64,000 bases of DNA from Erysipelotrichaceae bacterium OPF54 (GCA_022834735.1 BQKD01000001.1:969659-1033658), one strand, 5' to 3'. Shown: positions 44,051 through 53,649, numbered from the stretch's first letter. A program made the numbers and translations. The notes: generated by a model not told the origin, from the letters alone.

Positions 44051-45293
44051 AGAAAATATCGAAAAGATCCGCGAAGATTTCCCGATCCTGAAACGCGAAA
44101 TGAGCGGACATCCACTCGTCTATCTCGACAACTGCGCCACCACCCTCAAACCGAAAAAGATGATCGACGCCGTTGTCCATTACTATACATATCTTGGCGC
44201 CAACGCGCACCGGGGCGACTATGAAATGAGTGCCCAGGTCGACTACGCCTATGAAAACGCCCGCAAAACCACACAGGAATTCATTCACGCCAGACGTCCG
44301 GAAGAAATCGTGTTTACTTCCGGATCGACCGAAAGCCTGAACATCCTGGCCATGGCCATCACCAACCAGTGGCTGCATGAAGGCGATGTCGTGCTCTCGA
44401 CCGTCGCTGAGCATGCCTCCAGCGTGCTGCCGTGGATCGAAGCCGGCAAATCGAAAAATGTAAAGATCGAATACATCCCCCTGGACGAAAAGGGAAGGGT
44501 GACCATCGAAAACTTTAAAAAGGCGCTCCACGACAAAGTAAAGATCGTGGCTCTCGCCCAGGTATCCAATGTTCTCGGCTATGAAGCGCCAGTCAAAGAA
44601 ATCTGCCGGATCGCCCACGAGCGCGGCATCAAGGTCGTCGTGGACGGCGCCCAGTCTGTCGCCCATCTTCCGGTCGACGTGCAGGAACTCGACTGCGACT
44701 TCTTCTGCTTTTCGGGACATAAAATGTGCGGTCCGACCGGCATCGGCGTGCTGTACGGAAAGTTCGATCTGCTCGAAGCCCTGACCCCTGTCTATTTCGG
44801 CGGAGAATCCAATGCCCGCTTCAACAAGTGCGGCAAGGTTTCCCTCAAGAAGACCCCGCTCAAGTACGAGAGCGGCACCCAGCCGATCGAAGGAGCCCTC
44901 GGCATGGCCGCCGCCATGAAGTACATCAATACGATCGGCAAGGAACAGATCCACCAGTACGAGATCGAGCTCAAAGACTACTTCCTTGAAAAGATCAAAG
45001 GAGTCGGCAAGGTGAAGATCTACAACGAGGATGCCCACAGCGGCATCATCACATTCAACGTATACGACGACGGCAAGCTTATCTTCCCGCAGGACGTGGC
45101 CAGCTTCCTCAATACAAAAGGGATCGCGGTCCGCAGCGGCGAACATTGCGCCAAACTGCTCGGCGACGTGCTCAAGGTGCCCGGAACATGCCGCGCCAGC
45201 GTATACTTTTACAATACGTTCGAGGAAATCGACAAATTTGTCGACGCTTTGAAGGAAGCCTCCTTCGAGACATGTCTCGACATATTCTTTTAA
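44040..45293 (+). CDS. sufS: Cysteine desulfurase SufS
   Basis: 417 residues, PLP enzyme. Pyridoxal lysine in FCFSGHKMCGPTGIGV, the GSTESLN phosphate loop, and the catalytic cysteine in RSGEHCAKLL. It takes sulfur from cysteine and passes it to SufU. Its start lies inside the end of sufD and a GGAGG site precedes sufU 3' of it, consistent with one transcript. Confidence 0.97.
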   Translation: MDIKENIEKIREDFPILKREMSGHPLVYLDNCATTLKPKKMIDAVVHYYTYLGANAHRGDYEMSAQVDYAYENARKTTQEFIHARRPEEIVFTSGSTESLNILAMAITNQWLHEGDVVLSTVAEHASSVLPWIEAGKSKNVKIEYIPLDEKGRVTIENFKKALHDKVKIVALAQVSNVLGYEAPVKEICRIAHERGIKVVVDGAQSVAHLPVDVQELDCDFFCFSGHKMCGPTGIGVLYGKFDLLEALTPVYFGGESNARFNKCGKVSLKKTPLKYESGTQPIEGALGMAAAMKYINTIGKEQIHQYEIELKDYFLEKIKGVGKVKIYNEDAHSGIITFNVYDDGKLIFPQDVASFLNTKGIAVRSGEHCAKLLGDVLKVPGTCRASVYFYNTFEEIDKFVDALKEASFETCLDIFF

Positions 45294-45306
45294 AGGAGGA
45301 ATAAAT

Positions 45307-45762
45307 ATGGCATCAAATATCGATGGAGCCATGCTCCGGGATATTATCATGGATCACTATCAGTATCCGCGAAACAAGCGCGAGCTTTCCAGCGATCCTG
45401 AATACAAATCAAAACATATGGCCAGCGACTCATGCATTGACGACATTACCGTGCAGGCAAAATTCAAGGACGGCACGATCGAGGATGTCGCTTTCGACGG
45501 CGTCGCCTGCGCCATCTCGACAAGCGCCACCGACATCATGTCCGAGCTTGTCAAGGACAAGACCCTGGAAGAAGCCCAGGAAATCATCGACAACTACATG
45601 GCCATGGTCGATGAAAAGGAATACGACGAGGACCTGCTCGAGGAAGCCATCGCCTTCCAGAACGTCGGGCGGCAGGCCAACCGCATCAAATGCGCCACGA
45701 TCGGCTGGAACGCCCTGCAGGAACTCATCGACAACGAGAAAAAGGAGGAAAACAATGGATAG
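45307..45762 (+). CDS. sufU: Sulfur-transfer protein SufU
   Basis: 151 residues. The zinc ligands of SufU are visible: Cys in DSCIDD with the aspartate two after, Cys in GVACAIST, and Cys in RIKCATIGW. It accepts sulfur from SufS. AAAGGAGG upstream. The gene overlaps sufB by 8 nt, so translation is coupled. Confidence 0.96.
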   Translation: MASNIDGAMLRDIIMDHYQYPRNKRELSSDPEYKSKHMASDSCIDDITVQAKFKDGTIEDVAFDGVACAISTSATDIMSELVKDKTLEEAQEIIDNYMAMVDEKEYDEDLLEEAIAFQNVGRQANRIKCATIGWNALQELIDNEKKEENNG

Positions 45763-47158
45763 CAGAAAAGACATTCCCGTATCCTCCGAATATGAATACG
45801 GCTTTCACGACAAGGACGTGTCCGTCTTCAAGACAAACAAAGGACTGAGCGAGGAAACTGTCCGCGAGATCTCGAAAATTAAAAAAGAGCCGGAATGGAT
45901 GCTCGACCTGCGCCTGAAAGCGTATCATTCGTTCGAAGAACAGAAAAACCCGTCATGGGGACCGGATCTTTCCGAGATCGATTTCGATGACTACACGTAT
46001 TACATCAAACCAAGCGACAAACAGGAAAAGTCCTGGGACGAAGTGCCTGAAACGATCCGCGACACGTTCGAAAGGCTCGGCATCCCCGAAGCCGAACAGA
46101 AATTCCTGGCCGGCGTGTCGACCCAGTACGAATCCGAGGTCGTCTATCACAATATGCTGGCCGAAGTCGAGGAAAAAGGCGTTATCTTCCTCGACACCGA
46201 TTCGGCCCTGCGCGAACATCCCGAGCTCGTAAAAAAGTATTTCGGCAAGCTCGTGCCGTATTCGGACAACAAATACGCCGCCCTGAACACGGCCGTATGG
46301 TCGGGAGGATCCTTTATTTACGTGCCGAAAGGAGTCCGGCTCGAAAAGCCGCTGCAATCCTATTTCCGCATCAACTCCATGCAGATGGGCCAGTTCGAAC
46401 GCACCCTCATCATCGTCGATGAAGGCGCCGACGTCCACTATGTCGAAGGCTGCACTGCGCCGACGTATTCGAAAGACTCGCTCCATGCCGCAGTCGTGGA
46501 AATATTTGTCCATAAAAACGCGACATGCCGCTACTCGACCGTGCAGAACTGGTCCAGCAATATCCTGAACCTCGTTACCAAACGGGCCAAGGTATTCGAA
46601 AACGGCCATATGGAATGGATCGACGGCAATATCGGCAGCCACATCAATATGAAATACCCGGCCTGCATCCTGGCCGAACCGTACGCCAAAGGCACATGCA
46701 TATCGATTGCCGTGGCCGGCAAGGACCAGAAACAGGATGCCGGCGCCAAGATGATCCATCTCGCGCCGCACACATCGAGCAATATCATTTCGAAATCGGT
46801 AGCGCGCAACGGCGGGGAAGTCAATTACCGCGGATGGGTCATCCACTCGAAAAATGCCGACTTCGCCAAAAGCAAGGTGGAATGCGACACCCTGATCCTT
46901 GACAAGCAGTCCCGTTCGGACACGATCCCGCTCAACAAGTCGTTTTCGAAAACGAGCCAGATCGAACATGAAGCGACCGTTTCCAACATTTCCGAAGAAC
47001 AGCTGTTCTATCTGATGTCGCGCGGCCTGACCAGAGCCAAGGCGACCGAAATGATCGTCATGGGATTCCTCGAGCCGTTCACGCGCGAACTGCCTATGGA
47101 ATATGCCGTCGAGCTCAACCAGCTCCTCAAGCTCGACATGAGCGACTCTATTGGATAG
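45755..47158 (+). CDS. sufB: Fe-S scaffold protein SufB
   Basis: 467 residues from ATG 45755 ([14 protein letters not shown]), with AAAAGGAGG upstream; an open frame extends further 5' but only through sufU. Conserved [15 protein letters not shown]-like N-terminus, [13 protein letters not shown], and the final [15 protein letters not shown]. The main scaffold for cluster assembly. Last gene of the suf set, overlapped at its end by a folate gene. Confidence 0.97.
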   Translation: MDSRKDIPVSSEYEYGFHDKDVSVFKTNKGLSEETVREISKIKKEPEWMLDLRLKAYHSFEEQKNPSWGPDLSEIDFDDYTYYIKPSDKQEKSWDEVPETIRDTFERLGIPEAEQKFLAGVSTQYESEVVYHNMLAEVEEKGVIFLDTDSALREHPELVKKYFGKLVPYSDNKYAALNTAVWSGGSFIYVPKGVRLEKPLQSYFRINSMQMGQFERTLIIVDEGADVHYVEGCTAPTYSKDSLHAAVVEIFVHKNATCRYSTVQNWSSNILNLVTKRAKVFENGHMEWIDGNIGSHINMKYPACILAEPYAKGTCISIAVAGKDQKQDAGAKMIHLAPHTSSNIISKSVARNGGEVNYRGWVIHSKNADFAKSKVECDTLILDKQSRSDTIPLNKSFSKTSQIEHEATVSNISEEQLFYLMSRGLTRAKATEMIVMGFLEPFTRELPMEYAVELNQLLKLDMSDSIG

Positions 47159-47636
47159 AAAAGCGCTGATCCAAAAACGGAAAAGCATACCGGACCGGTC
47201 CGAAAAAGAAAAGGCAATTGTTGAAAAGCTCTTGCCTTTTTTAAAAGGAAAGCGCTGCGCAGGCTATGTGGCCGTACGAGGAGAGGCCAGCATCATGAAC
47301 GAGCATATTTCCTATGTGCCTAAAGTGATCGGGGAAACGGAAATGGTCTTCATGAAAGCAGAAAACCTGCAGCCAGGAACATTCGGCGTGCCCGAACCGT
47401 GCGGAACAGAAGCGATCGATCCGCAGCAAATCGATGTGATCGTCGTGCCGATGGTCGCCTTTATGAAAACATGGCGGATCGGTTACGGAAAAGGGTACTA
47501 CGACCGCTATCTGCGCTCTTTCGACGGTCTGAAGATCGGGATCGCCTTCGATGAACAGGAAGTCGCAGACTATCTGCCTCATGAACATGACATTCCGATG
47601 GATCGGATCATCACCCCGACCCGCATAATCGAATAA
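47151..47636 (+). CDS. 5-formyltetrahydrofolate cyclo-ligase
   Basis: 161 residues, TTG start at 47151 overlapping the sufB stop by 8 nt. Motifs: [11 protein letters not shown] with the N-terminal basic helix, VVPMVAF, and [11 protein letters not shown], the ATP/folate-binding signature. It turns 5-formyl-THF into 5,10-methenyl-THF. A shorter N-terminus than most relatives (about 180-190 residues) leaves the start in some doubt. Confidence 0.9.
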   Translation: MDRKALIQKRKSIPDRSEKEKAIVEKLLPFLKGKRCAGYVAVRGEASIMNEHISYVPKVIGETEMVFMKAENLQPGTFGVPEPCGTEAIDPQQIDVIVVPMVAFMKTWRIGYGKGYYDRYLRSFDGLKIGIAFDEQEVADYLPHEHDIPMDRIITPTRIIE

Positions 47637-47691
47637 GGTGAAAAAGGAAGCGCACCATGCGATAATGGACAAAAGAAACGGAGACAGGAAT

Positions 47692-48759
47692 ATGAGTGTA
47701 ATAAAAAATATCCGTAAATTCTGGGAACGGTTCGAGGATGAGCAAGGCAGCCTCGAAAACGCTCTGCAGACAAAAGACTATCCGAAGATCAACGAGATCG
47801 TGGCCGGGCTCAACGAGGAAGCCAACGCCGTGAGCGGCTGCAGTTTCTTCGTGGAAGATGTCGATCAGGACTTCGAGCTGACCCTCGATCCCGGACCGAA
47901 CAAGACAAGCCAGTATATCGCCCAGCGCATGAAGATCATGGCACCCGACAATGTAAAGAAAAACTGGCGCATCAACGACAGCCTCCAGCCGCTGTCCCAG
48001 AAAGCCATCGAAGCCGCTGTCCAGATCAAGGATGAAACGTATACGCTGGCCGATCTGTATGTGTTCTACGAGATCCATCCGCAGTCGCAGACGTTCGGCA
48101 CGAAAATATACTGTCCGGGCTATCAGCTCATAGACAATGACGAATACACGAAGGAAATGAGCATGTATCTGCTCGAGCTGGCCATCGGGCAGACGGACTA
48201 TGAAGCGTATATTTCCTCGGTCGAACCGCTGACTGCCCCTTTGGCCGACACGAAGGATTTCTGCCCGCTCGTTGATTTTTACTCCCTCATCCAGGAAACG
48301 ATCGAGAAGGAGAAGTGGAAAGAGTATACGTCCCCGCTCGATATTTATTCGATCTATGAGCCGAACCAGGATTTCGCGCACGACTCGCTGCGCAAAGACA
48401 TGAAGATCATCTTCACGACCCATCCGATGCTTGTCGAGGAAACGCTCGGAGAAAAGAACGATGTCCTGCTCGATCTGAAAGCCAAGGAAGGAGAGTACGG
48501 CTACGTGTACTATGCCAATCCGTTTTCAGGCAAGGACAACGCGCTGTTCCGCCAGGAACTGTCCCGGCAGCTTGACGAAACGCTGTCCAGGCTCAACCTG
48601 GGAAAGGTGATCGGCGGCGCGATGGGCAAAAGCTTTTCCTATATCGACTGGATCGTGTTCGATCCGGAAGGTTTCGAAAAAGCGTTCGAACAAATAAAAA
48701 AGCAGCTCGATCCCAAGGTCGAACTGCACTATGTCACGTTCCATGAATTCATGAATTAA
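47692..48759 (+). CDS. Uncharacterised cytoplasmic protein
   Basis: 355 residues from ATG 47692, which has CGGAGACAGGAAT before it. No signal, membrane span or cysteine cluster; strongly acidic, about half helix. I do not recognise the family. An N-terminal helical region (FWERFEDEQGSLENALQ), a central beta-rich part and a C-terminal GGAMGKSFSYIDWIVFD segment are the visible features. It lies 56 nt after the folate gene and its 3' end overlaps the convergent HD gene by 11 nt. Function open. Confidence 0.8.
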   Translation: MSVIKNIRKFWERFEDEQGSLENALQTKDYPKINEIVAGLNEEANAVSGCSFFVEDVDQDFELTLDPGPNKTSQYIAQRMKIMAPDNVKKNWRINDSLQPLSQKAIEAAVQIKDETYTLADLYVFYEIHPQSQTFGTKIYCPGYQLIDNDEYTKEMSMYLLELAIGQTDYEAYISSVEPLTAPLADTKDFCPLVDFYSLIQETIEKEKWKEYTSPLDIYSIYEPNQDFAHDSLRKDMKIIFTTHPMLVEETLGEKNDVLLDLKAKEGEYGYVYYANPFSGKDNALFRQELSRQLDETLSRLNLGKVIGGAMGKSFSYIDWIVFDPEGFEKAFEQIKKQLDPKVELHYVTFHEFMN

Positions 48760-49219
48760 GATCAGCGCATGCATTGAGCAGGCGCTCTTTTTTCTTTCCC
48801 GTATACGTCTGGTACGGGTCGTCAAGAAAGCGGGCCAGCACATCCGCGTCCTTGAGCAGCTCGCACATGGGCGAATCGATATCGTTCTTGTAGGAATGCT
48901 GGCCGATCATGTAGCCGATCTCGTCGATCTCCCGCATCTTGAACAGCTCGGTGCTCTCCAGATAATTATGGGCGTACAGCGAGGAAAGACGGGCATGATC
49001 TTTATGGGGACAGTTCTGCGTGTACTGCGCGAAATCATGCAGCAGGGCAGCGATCTTTGCCAGCTCGAGCGGCAGCCCTCTGGAAATCGCCAGAAGCGTG
49101 ATACAGTTGTCCACGCCGGCCGTATGCGTGAAGGCGGCCGTGCGCAGAAGCTCGTTATTGATCTTGTGGTAAGCTCCGTACACATGATCCCGTACGTGAT
49201 TGTAGCGTTCTAAAGACAT
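48749..49219 (-). CDS. HD-domain phosphohydrolase
   Basis: 156 residues from the ATG at 49219, with AGGAAAGGAAT upstream. Metal ligands: H in RTAAFTHTAGVDNC, HD in LLHDFAQ, H in MIGQHSY, D in LLKDADVLARF. This is the single-domain HD type seen in YqeK-like (Ap4A hydrolase) and related nucleotide hydrolases. The substrate is not defined; a nucleotide polyphosphate is likely. It is convergent with the unknown gene before it. Confidence 0.87.
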   Translation of the reverse strand: MSLERYNHVRDHVYGAYHKINNELLRTAAFTHTAGVDNCITLLAISRGLPLELAKIAALLHDFAQYTQNCPHKDHARLSSLYAHNYLESTELFKMREIDEIGYMIGQHSYKNDIDSPMCELLKDADVLARFLDDPYQTYTGKKKERLLNACADLNS

Positions 49220-49242
49220 AAGCAATATTCCTTTCCTGAAAG

Positions 49243-49267
49243 AAAAAGCGCATGAGATCTCATGCGC
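49243..49267 (-). terminator. Terminator of the cold-shock gene
   Basis: A perfect palindrome GCGCATGAGA/TCTCATGCGC (49248-49267) with an A-tract 49243-49247, read as T run on the minus strand. Confidence 0.88.
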
Positions 49268-49308
49268 CTGCTGACATTCTGGTTTACTGTATTATATGAA
49301 GAGACTCA

Positions 49309-49521
49309 TTAAGCAGCAGCCTGAATCACTGTTACTTTGCTGGCCTGCTGTCCGCGGTTGCTTTCGATTACATCGTAAGTGACAGTCTGGCCTTCTTCCA
49401 GGGTTTTATATCCGTCCGCATTAATTGAAGAATAATGAACGAAAATATCTTTTCCGTCTTCTCCAGTAATGAATCCGTACCCTTTCTCAGCATTAAACCA
49501 TTTAACTTTTCCTGTGTTCAT
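49309..49521 (-). CDS. csp: Cold-shock protein (CspA family)
   Basis: 70 residues from the ATG at 49521, with a GGGGGG-rich ribosome site. RNA-binding motifs KGYGFIT (RNP1) and DIFVHY (RNP2) are intact. It is a nucleic-acid chaperone. The open frame extends upstream but only the 70-residue form matches the family length. A leader of about 98 nt fits cold-regulated mRNAs. Confidence 0.97.
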   Translation of the reverse strand: MNTGKVKWFNAEKGYGFITGEDGKDIFVHYSSINADGYKTLEEGQTVTYDVIESNRGQQASKVTVIQAAA

Positions 49522-49625
49522 CAGTATAACCCCCCTGGATTCGCCTTGAACAACTCCGAGAAAGCCGCAGCGCACGTCAACTATACGCCGTCCATTCTCA
49601 GAACGATAAGGCTATCCCTATTGTA

Positions 49626-49654
49626 AGTATACGATTTCTATAACAAAGAGTCAA
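49626..49654 (-). promoter_or_regulatory. Promoter of the cold-shock gene
   Basis: Minus strand TTGACT (49654-49649), 17-bp spacer, TATACT (49631-49626); predicted start near 49619, giving a long leader. Confidence 0.75.
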
Positions 49655-49831
49655 ACAGAAATTAAAAAACGTTGGACAATTGCTATAGGGGAAATAACAC
49701 AATTGGCGCAATCTATAGCACAAGTATAACACAAAACCAAAAAAACGAACAACTGCCGGTAACGGAATGCAAAGTAAAACAAAAAGATTTATAATAATAA
49801 AAACAGAGAAAATATAACAGGAGGTATTATT
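49655..49831. other. Intergenic region upstream of the LRR gene with an inverted repeat
   Basis: Divergent spacer between csp and the LRR gene. It holds an 8-bp inverted repeat TGCTATAG/CTATAGCA (49681-49688, 49713-49720), a possible operator, and TATAAT at 49790-49795 as a -10 candidate for the LRR gene. No gene is seen; with the csp leader this fills the 310-bp gap. Confidence 0.4.
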
Positions 49832-51274
49832 ATGTTCATTGAAGATGAAGCCCTGCGCAATGCGGTGGCAAGAAATCTCAGAACGACACCGGAAGAGCTC
49901 ACCCCCGAAAAAATGACCGAGCTTGTTCATCTGGAAGTTCCCGATATGGAGATCCGGTCGCTGGAAGGGCTGCAGTACGCGGAAAATCTCGAATATCTCG
50001 ACGCGTCAGGCAACGCGCTGCAGACACTCGACCCGATCAAGGAGCTGCGCAATGTGCTCACGCTCGATGTTTCGAGCAACCAGCTGCGCGATATCCAGGC
50101 GCTGCACGGGTTCCGCCAGCTGAAGAAGCTGAACATTTCGCGAAATAATCTGTATACGATGGATGTTTCAAGCATTGCGGGAATGCTGCATCTCGAAGTG
50201 CTCGATCTGAAAAAGGCCAAGATCGATTCGCTGGAATATATCATTCACTGCAAAAAGCTCGAGCAGCTCAATATCAATACGGAAAACGGACCGTTCAACT
50301 ATTCGATCCTCGGCACGTTGAAAAATCTGAAACGGCTCGATATGTCCGGGATGCGCCGCTTCGATATCGGCGATCTGACCTATCTGTCCACGCTGGAAAG
50401 CCTCAATCTTTCCACGAACCTCATGAGCGATATTTCTCCGCTGCTCGCCATGAAGAATCTGCGCGAGCTCAACGTGTCCAACTGTCCGTATCTGAGGGAC
50501 TACACGATCCTCGAACAGTTCCCGTCGCTCAAAAAGCTCGACATGGACTTCAACTCGCCGCAAAGCTTCGATTTTCTGAAAAACCTGCCGCGCCTTGAAG
50601 AGCTGAGCATGGAACAGACCGGATTCCACGATCTGCGCCTGCTCAACCATATGGAACATCTGCGCGTGCTCAATGTGTCGAAAAACGAGCTGACCCACGT
50701 GCATCAGTTCACCAATGTGAAGCACCTCGAAACATTCAAGGCCGAGTTCTGCCAGCTGACCGATGTCGATTTCCTACGGGAAGCCCACGATCTCGAAAGC
50801 CTGGATCTGTTCACGAACCGGATCACGGACATCGCCGTGCTGAAAAACGATAAGAACATCGTCGATCTCAACGTAGGACGCAACCAGATCCGCGACATCT
50901 CGTGCCTGAAGGATATGAAAAACCTGGCCATCCTTTCGCTCGAAAACAACGATGTCCACGATATCTGGCCGCTCGAGAACCTCGAGAATCTTTGCATCAT
51001 CGATCTCTACAACAATGTGATCTCGGATCTGAAGCCTCTTTCGAAGCTCGAATACGTATCGTATCTGCGCCTTGACCACAACGCGATCACGGACCTCAAT
51101 CCGCTCTCGCATCTCAAGTATCTGCGCTCGCTGACCTTGAAGGCCAACTACATCACGGACGTCGCGCCGCTCAAAGATCTGAAGCTTCTTGAAGCGCTCC
51201 GGCTCGACGACAATCCGATCGTCGATACTTCGGTCCTGGAAAGCATGGAGTTTTACGACAAATTCACAGATTAA
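49832..51274 (+). CDS. Cytoplasmic leucine-rich-repeat protein
   Basis: 480 residues, ATG with AGGAGG upstream. From about residue 40 to the end it is made of some 18-20 leucine-rich repeats of about 22 residues (pattern LxxLxxLxxLxLxxNxIxDIxPLxxL), like those of internalins, but no signal peptide, membrane span or sorting motif. It would therefore act inside the cell as a binding scaffold. The N-terminal 40 residues are helical. Partner unknown. It ends just before a terminator. Confidence 0.9.
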   Translation: MFIEDEALRNAVARNLRTTPEELTPEKMTELVHLEVPDMEIRSLEGLQYAENLEYLDASGNALQTLDPIKELRNVLTLDVSSNQLRDIQALHGFRQLKKLNISRNNLYTMDVSSIAGMLHLEVLDLKKAKIDSLEYIIHCKKLEQLNINTENGPFNYSILGTLKNLKRLDMSGMRRFDIGDLTYLSTLESLNLSTNLMSDISPLLAMKNLRELNVSNCPYLRDYTILEQFPSLKKLDMDFNSPQSFDFLKNLPRLEELSMEQTGFHDLRLLNHMEHLRVLNVSKNELTHVHQFTNVKHLETFKAEFCQLTDVDFLREAHDLESLDLFTNRITDIAVLKNDKNIVDLNVGRNQIRDISCLKDMKNLAILSLENNDVHDIWPLENLENLCIIDLYNNVISDLKPLSKLEYVSYLRLDHNAITDLNPLSHLKYLRSLTLKANYITDVAPLKDLKLLEALRLDDNPIVDTSVLESMEFYDKFTD

Positions 51275-51294
51275 ACCTCATTCGAGGTTTTTTC
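51274..51294 (+). terminator. Terminator after the LRR gene
   Basis: AACCTC (51274-51279) pairs with GAGGTT (51284-51289), followed by Ts. Confidence 0.8.
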
Positions 51295-51335
51295 TTTTGC
51301 CGCCCGAAGAATTTCGTATTCGCATAGTGGTTTTC

Positions 51336-51364
51336 GTGAAAAGAATCATGAATTTGAGTATAAT
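51336..51364 (+). promoter_or_regulatory. Predicted leaderless promoter of the 53-residue protein
   Basis: -10 TATAAT (51359-51364) with weak -35 GTGAAA (51336-51341, 17-bp spacer). Six bases (AGGAGC) separate it from ATG 51371, so the mRNA should begin at the start codon; the AGGAG there is too close to the ATG to act as a ribosome site. Confidence 0.6.
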
Positions 51365-51370
51365 AGGAGC

Positions 51371-51532
51371 ATGTCAAAACTCATGGAAACGATGCAGACA
51401 ATAATAAAAAAAGAAATAAAGATCGCGAAAGAAACGGTGAATTACGGTGTGAAGGTGGCGCAGATCGTGCTCGAAAAGGAAGACACGTTCAATGAACCGC
51501 TGCGCCATAACGAAGAGGACGAAGAAAAATGA
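51371..51532 (+). CDS. 53-residue helical protein upstream of the UbiB-like kinase
   Basis: Begins at ATG 51371 and ends at TGA 51530-51532, overlapping the kinase ATG (51529) by four bases (ATGA). The product is helical and charged with a heptad-like middle (KKEIKIAKETVNYGVKVAQI) and an acidic end (NEEDEEK). Tight translational coupling to the kinase and codon use like its neighbours support a real gene. It may act as a partner or regulator of the kinase; no family recognised. Confidence 0.7.
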   Translation: MSKLMETMQTIIKKEIKIAKETVNYGVKVAQIVLEKEDTFNEPLRHNEEDEEK

Positions 51533-53136
51533 GCGGGCAGCCAAACAGGGAAACGAACCCGTCGAGCTGGAAGCGCCTCAAACAGATCGTCGGCATCCTG
51601 CATAAATATCATATCGAAAAGGGAATGAACCCTGTCAAGCTGCGGCTCATCCTCGAAGACCTCGGACCGACCTATGTCAAGATCGGACAGATCATGTCCA
51701 CAAGACAGGATGTCTTTTCCAAACGATACTGCGACGAGCTGGTCAAGCTTCGCTCGAGCGTGACCCCGCTGCCATACGAAACGATCGTCGAAGTGCTCAA
51801 GCAGGAATATCATGAAGCGCCCGGCGAGCTTTTCGAGAGCATCGACGAGGTGCCGCTCGGCTCGGCATCCATTGCCCAGGTGCACAAGGCAGTCCTGAAA
51901 GACGGCCGTCCGGTCGTGCTCAAGGTGCAGCGGCCCGGGATCTACAAGGAAATGGAAGAAGATATCCGTCTGATCCGCAAGGCCGTAAAGCTTTTGAACT
52001 TGTCGGACGCCCTGACATCCGTCGTCGATATGAATACGGTCGTCGACGAATTCTGGACGACCGCAAAGCAGGAAATGGATTTCCATCACGAGGCGGCCTG
52101 CGCCAAGCGGTTCAAAAAAACCTATCAGGATGTAAAATACATCAACGCGCCCGAAATACTGGACGAATATACGACCCATCGCGTGCTGGCTATGGAGTAT
52201 ATCGGCGGCATCGAGATCGATGACACCGAACAGCTCGACAGACAAGGATACGACCGGGCGGAAATCAGCAAAAAGCTGGCATACAATTATATCGATCAGA
52301 TCATCGAGGTCGGCTTTTTCCATGCCGATCCCCATTCGGGCAATCTGAGGATCGACAACGGCCAGATCGTATGGATCGATTTCGGCATGATGGGCGAGCT
52401 GAACAGCCGCGACCGCGACCTGATGAAACAAGGCGTCAAATCCATCGTCAACGAAAATACGCCGCTGCTTGTCGAAACGATACTGACGCTCGGCCTATGC
52501 AAAAGGGAGATCGATTATTCGAAATTCACGGTCGAGATGGACCGCTTCATGAACAAATATGTGAACATGTCGCTTGAAGAGATCGATCTGCCTGCGATGG
52601 TGCAGGATATGTTCACGATCTGCCATCAGTACGCGATCATGCTTCCCAAAGGCATCTCGATGCTGGCCAGATCGCTGGTCACGATCGAAGGCACGATGCG
52701 CGTCCTGGATCCGAAAGTCAATATCCTTTCCGTGCTTTCGTCTTATAAAAGCGAGCTGCTGCACATCAACTGGAACCGGAAGCTCAGATCCGTCGCGGTG
52801 CGCGGCGCCGAATCGTTCGAGGACATGCTCGATCTGCCGATCCAGGCAAAATATCTCATGGACGCCATCCAGAAAGGCCATGTGAAGGTCAATCTGAATC
52901 TGCTCGGTTCGGAAACGCCGCTTGCCAATCTGGACCGGATGATCAACCGTATTGTCGTGTGCATCCTGATCGCATCCCTGCTTCTAGGTTCGAGCATCCT
53001 GTGCACGACCGAGCTGAAGCCCGAATTTCTCGGCATACCGCTCATCGGCTTTTTCGGCTTCATGATCGCCTTTGCGATGAGCCTCTGGCTGTTTGTCAAG
53101 ATGCTGTTCCTGCATCAGAAAAACAAGCCGTTCTAG
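51529..53136 (+). CDS. ABC1/UbiB (AarF) family protein kinase-like
   Basis: 535 residues. YVKIGQIMSTR (KxGQ motif), a nucleotide loop-like PLGSASIAQVHKA, and the metal-binding VWIDFGMMGEL in place of DFG are the ABC1 features. Two membrane spans at the C-terminus (RIVVCILIASLLLGSSI and GFFGFMIAFAMSLWLFV) anchor it. UbiB-type proteins support quinone or lipid metabolism in other bacteria; a quinone role cannot be shown here. It is preceded by the coupled 53-residue protein. Confidence 0.9.
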   Translation: MSGQPNRETNPSSWKRLKQIVGILHKYHIEKGMNPVKLRLILEDLGPTYVKIGQIMSTRQDVFSKRYCDELVKLRSSVTPLPYETIVEVLKQEYHEAPGELFESIDEVPLGSASIAQVHKAVLKDGRPVVLKVQRPGIYKEMEEDIRLIRKAVKLLNLSDALTSVVDMNTVVDEFWTTAKQEMDFHHEAACAKRFKKTYQDVKYINAPEILDEYTTHRVLAMEYIGGIEIDDTEQLDRQGYDRAEISKKLAYNYIDQIIEVGFFHADPHSGNLRIDNGQIVWIDFGMMGELNSRDRDLMKQGVKSIVNENTPLLVETILTLGLCKREIDYSKFTVEMDRFMNKYVNMSLEEIDLPAMVQDMFTICHQYAIMLPKGISMLARSLVTIEGTMRVLDPKVNILSVLSSYKSELLHINWNRKLRSVAVRGAESFEDMLDLPIQAKYLMDAIQKGHVKVNLNLLGSETPLANLDRMINRIVVCILIASLLLGSSILCTTELKPEFLGIPLIGFFGFMIAFAMSLWLFVKMLFLHQKNKPF

Positions 53137-53151
53137 GAAGGATAAGATACT

Positions 53152-53649
53152 TTGAAATCAAAAACAAAACAATTCGGCATTTCGGCTGCCGCGATCGTTC
53201 TGCTGGTCCTCGCGGACCAATGGACCAAATACATGGTGGCGGCCCGCATGAAGCTGCATGAATCGATCGAGATCATAAAAGACTTTTTTTACCTGACGTA
53301 TGTGCAGAACACGGGCGCCGGCTTCAGCATCTTTGAAGGATACGGAAAAGTGTTTTTCGCCCTGCTGACCATCCTGGCGCTGACTGCGATCGTCTATTAC
53401 TATTTTCATACAAAGGATCAGAAGGTCCGCTGGTGCCTGGTCGTGATCTTTGCCGGCGCGATCGGCAACTTTATCGACCGCATGACGCTCGGCTACGTCG
53501 TCGATTTTTTCAGCTTTTACTTTTTCGGCTGGGGATTTCCGGTATTTAATATTGCCGATATCTGCATCAGTGTCGGATTTGTCATGCTGATCATTTTCAC
53601 TCTTATTGATGAGTACAAGGAGCAACAAAGATGGAAGAACAAAAAATAA
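53152..53649 (+). CDS. lspA: Lipoprotein signal peptidase LspA
   Basis: 165 residues, four membrane spans, TTG start (53152) with GGAAGGATAAG before it. Catalytic aspartates in NFIDRM and NIADICIS, and NTGAGFSIF. It cuts lipoprotein signal peptides after lipid attachment, and so serves the lipoproteins found elsewhere in this window. It overlaps rluD by 19 nt. Confidence 0.95.
   Translation: MKSKTKQFGISAAAIVLLVLADQWTKYMVAARMKLHESIEIIKDFFYLTYVQNTGAGFSIFEGYGKVFFALLTILALTAIVYYYFHTKDQKVRWCLVVIFAGAIGNFIDRMTLGYVVDFFSFYFFGWGFPVFNIADICISVGFVMLIIFTLIDEYKEQQRWKNKK

Noticed and set aside
43995-45350. 451-codon minus-strand open frame opposite sufS
   Set aside because: Shadow of a GC-rich conserved gene; no start signal and no recognisable domain.
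45323-45754. N-terminal extension of the sufB frame through sufU
   Set aside because: This in-frame stretch encodes a Ser/Arg/Thr-rich shadow of sufU; the ATG at 45755 has a strong ribosome site and matches the SufB N-terminus.
45953-47188. 411-codon minus-strand open frame opposite sufB
   Set aside because: Shadow of sufB in the complementary frame, as shown by the intact SufB motifs on the plus strand.
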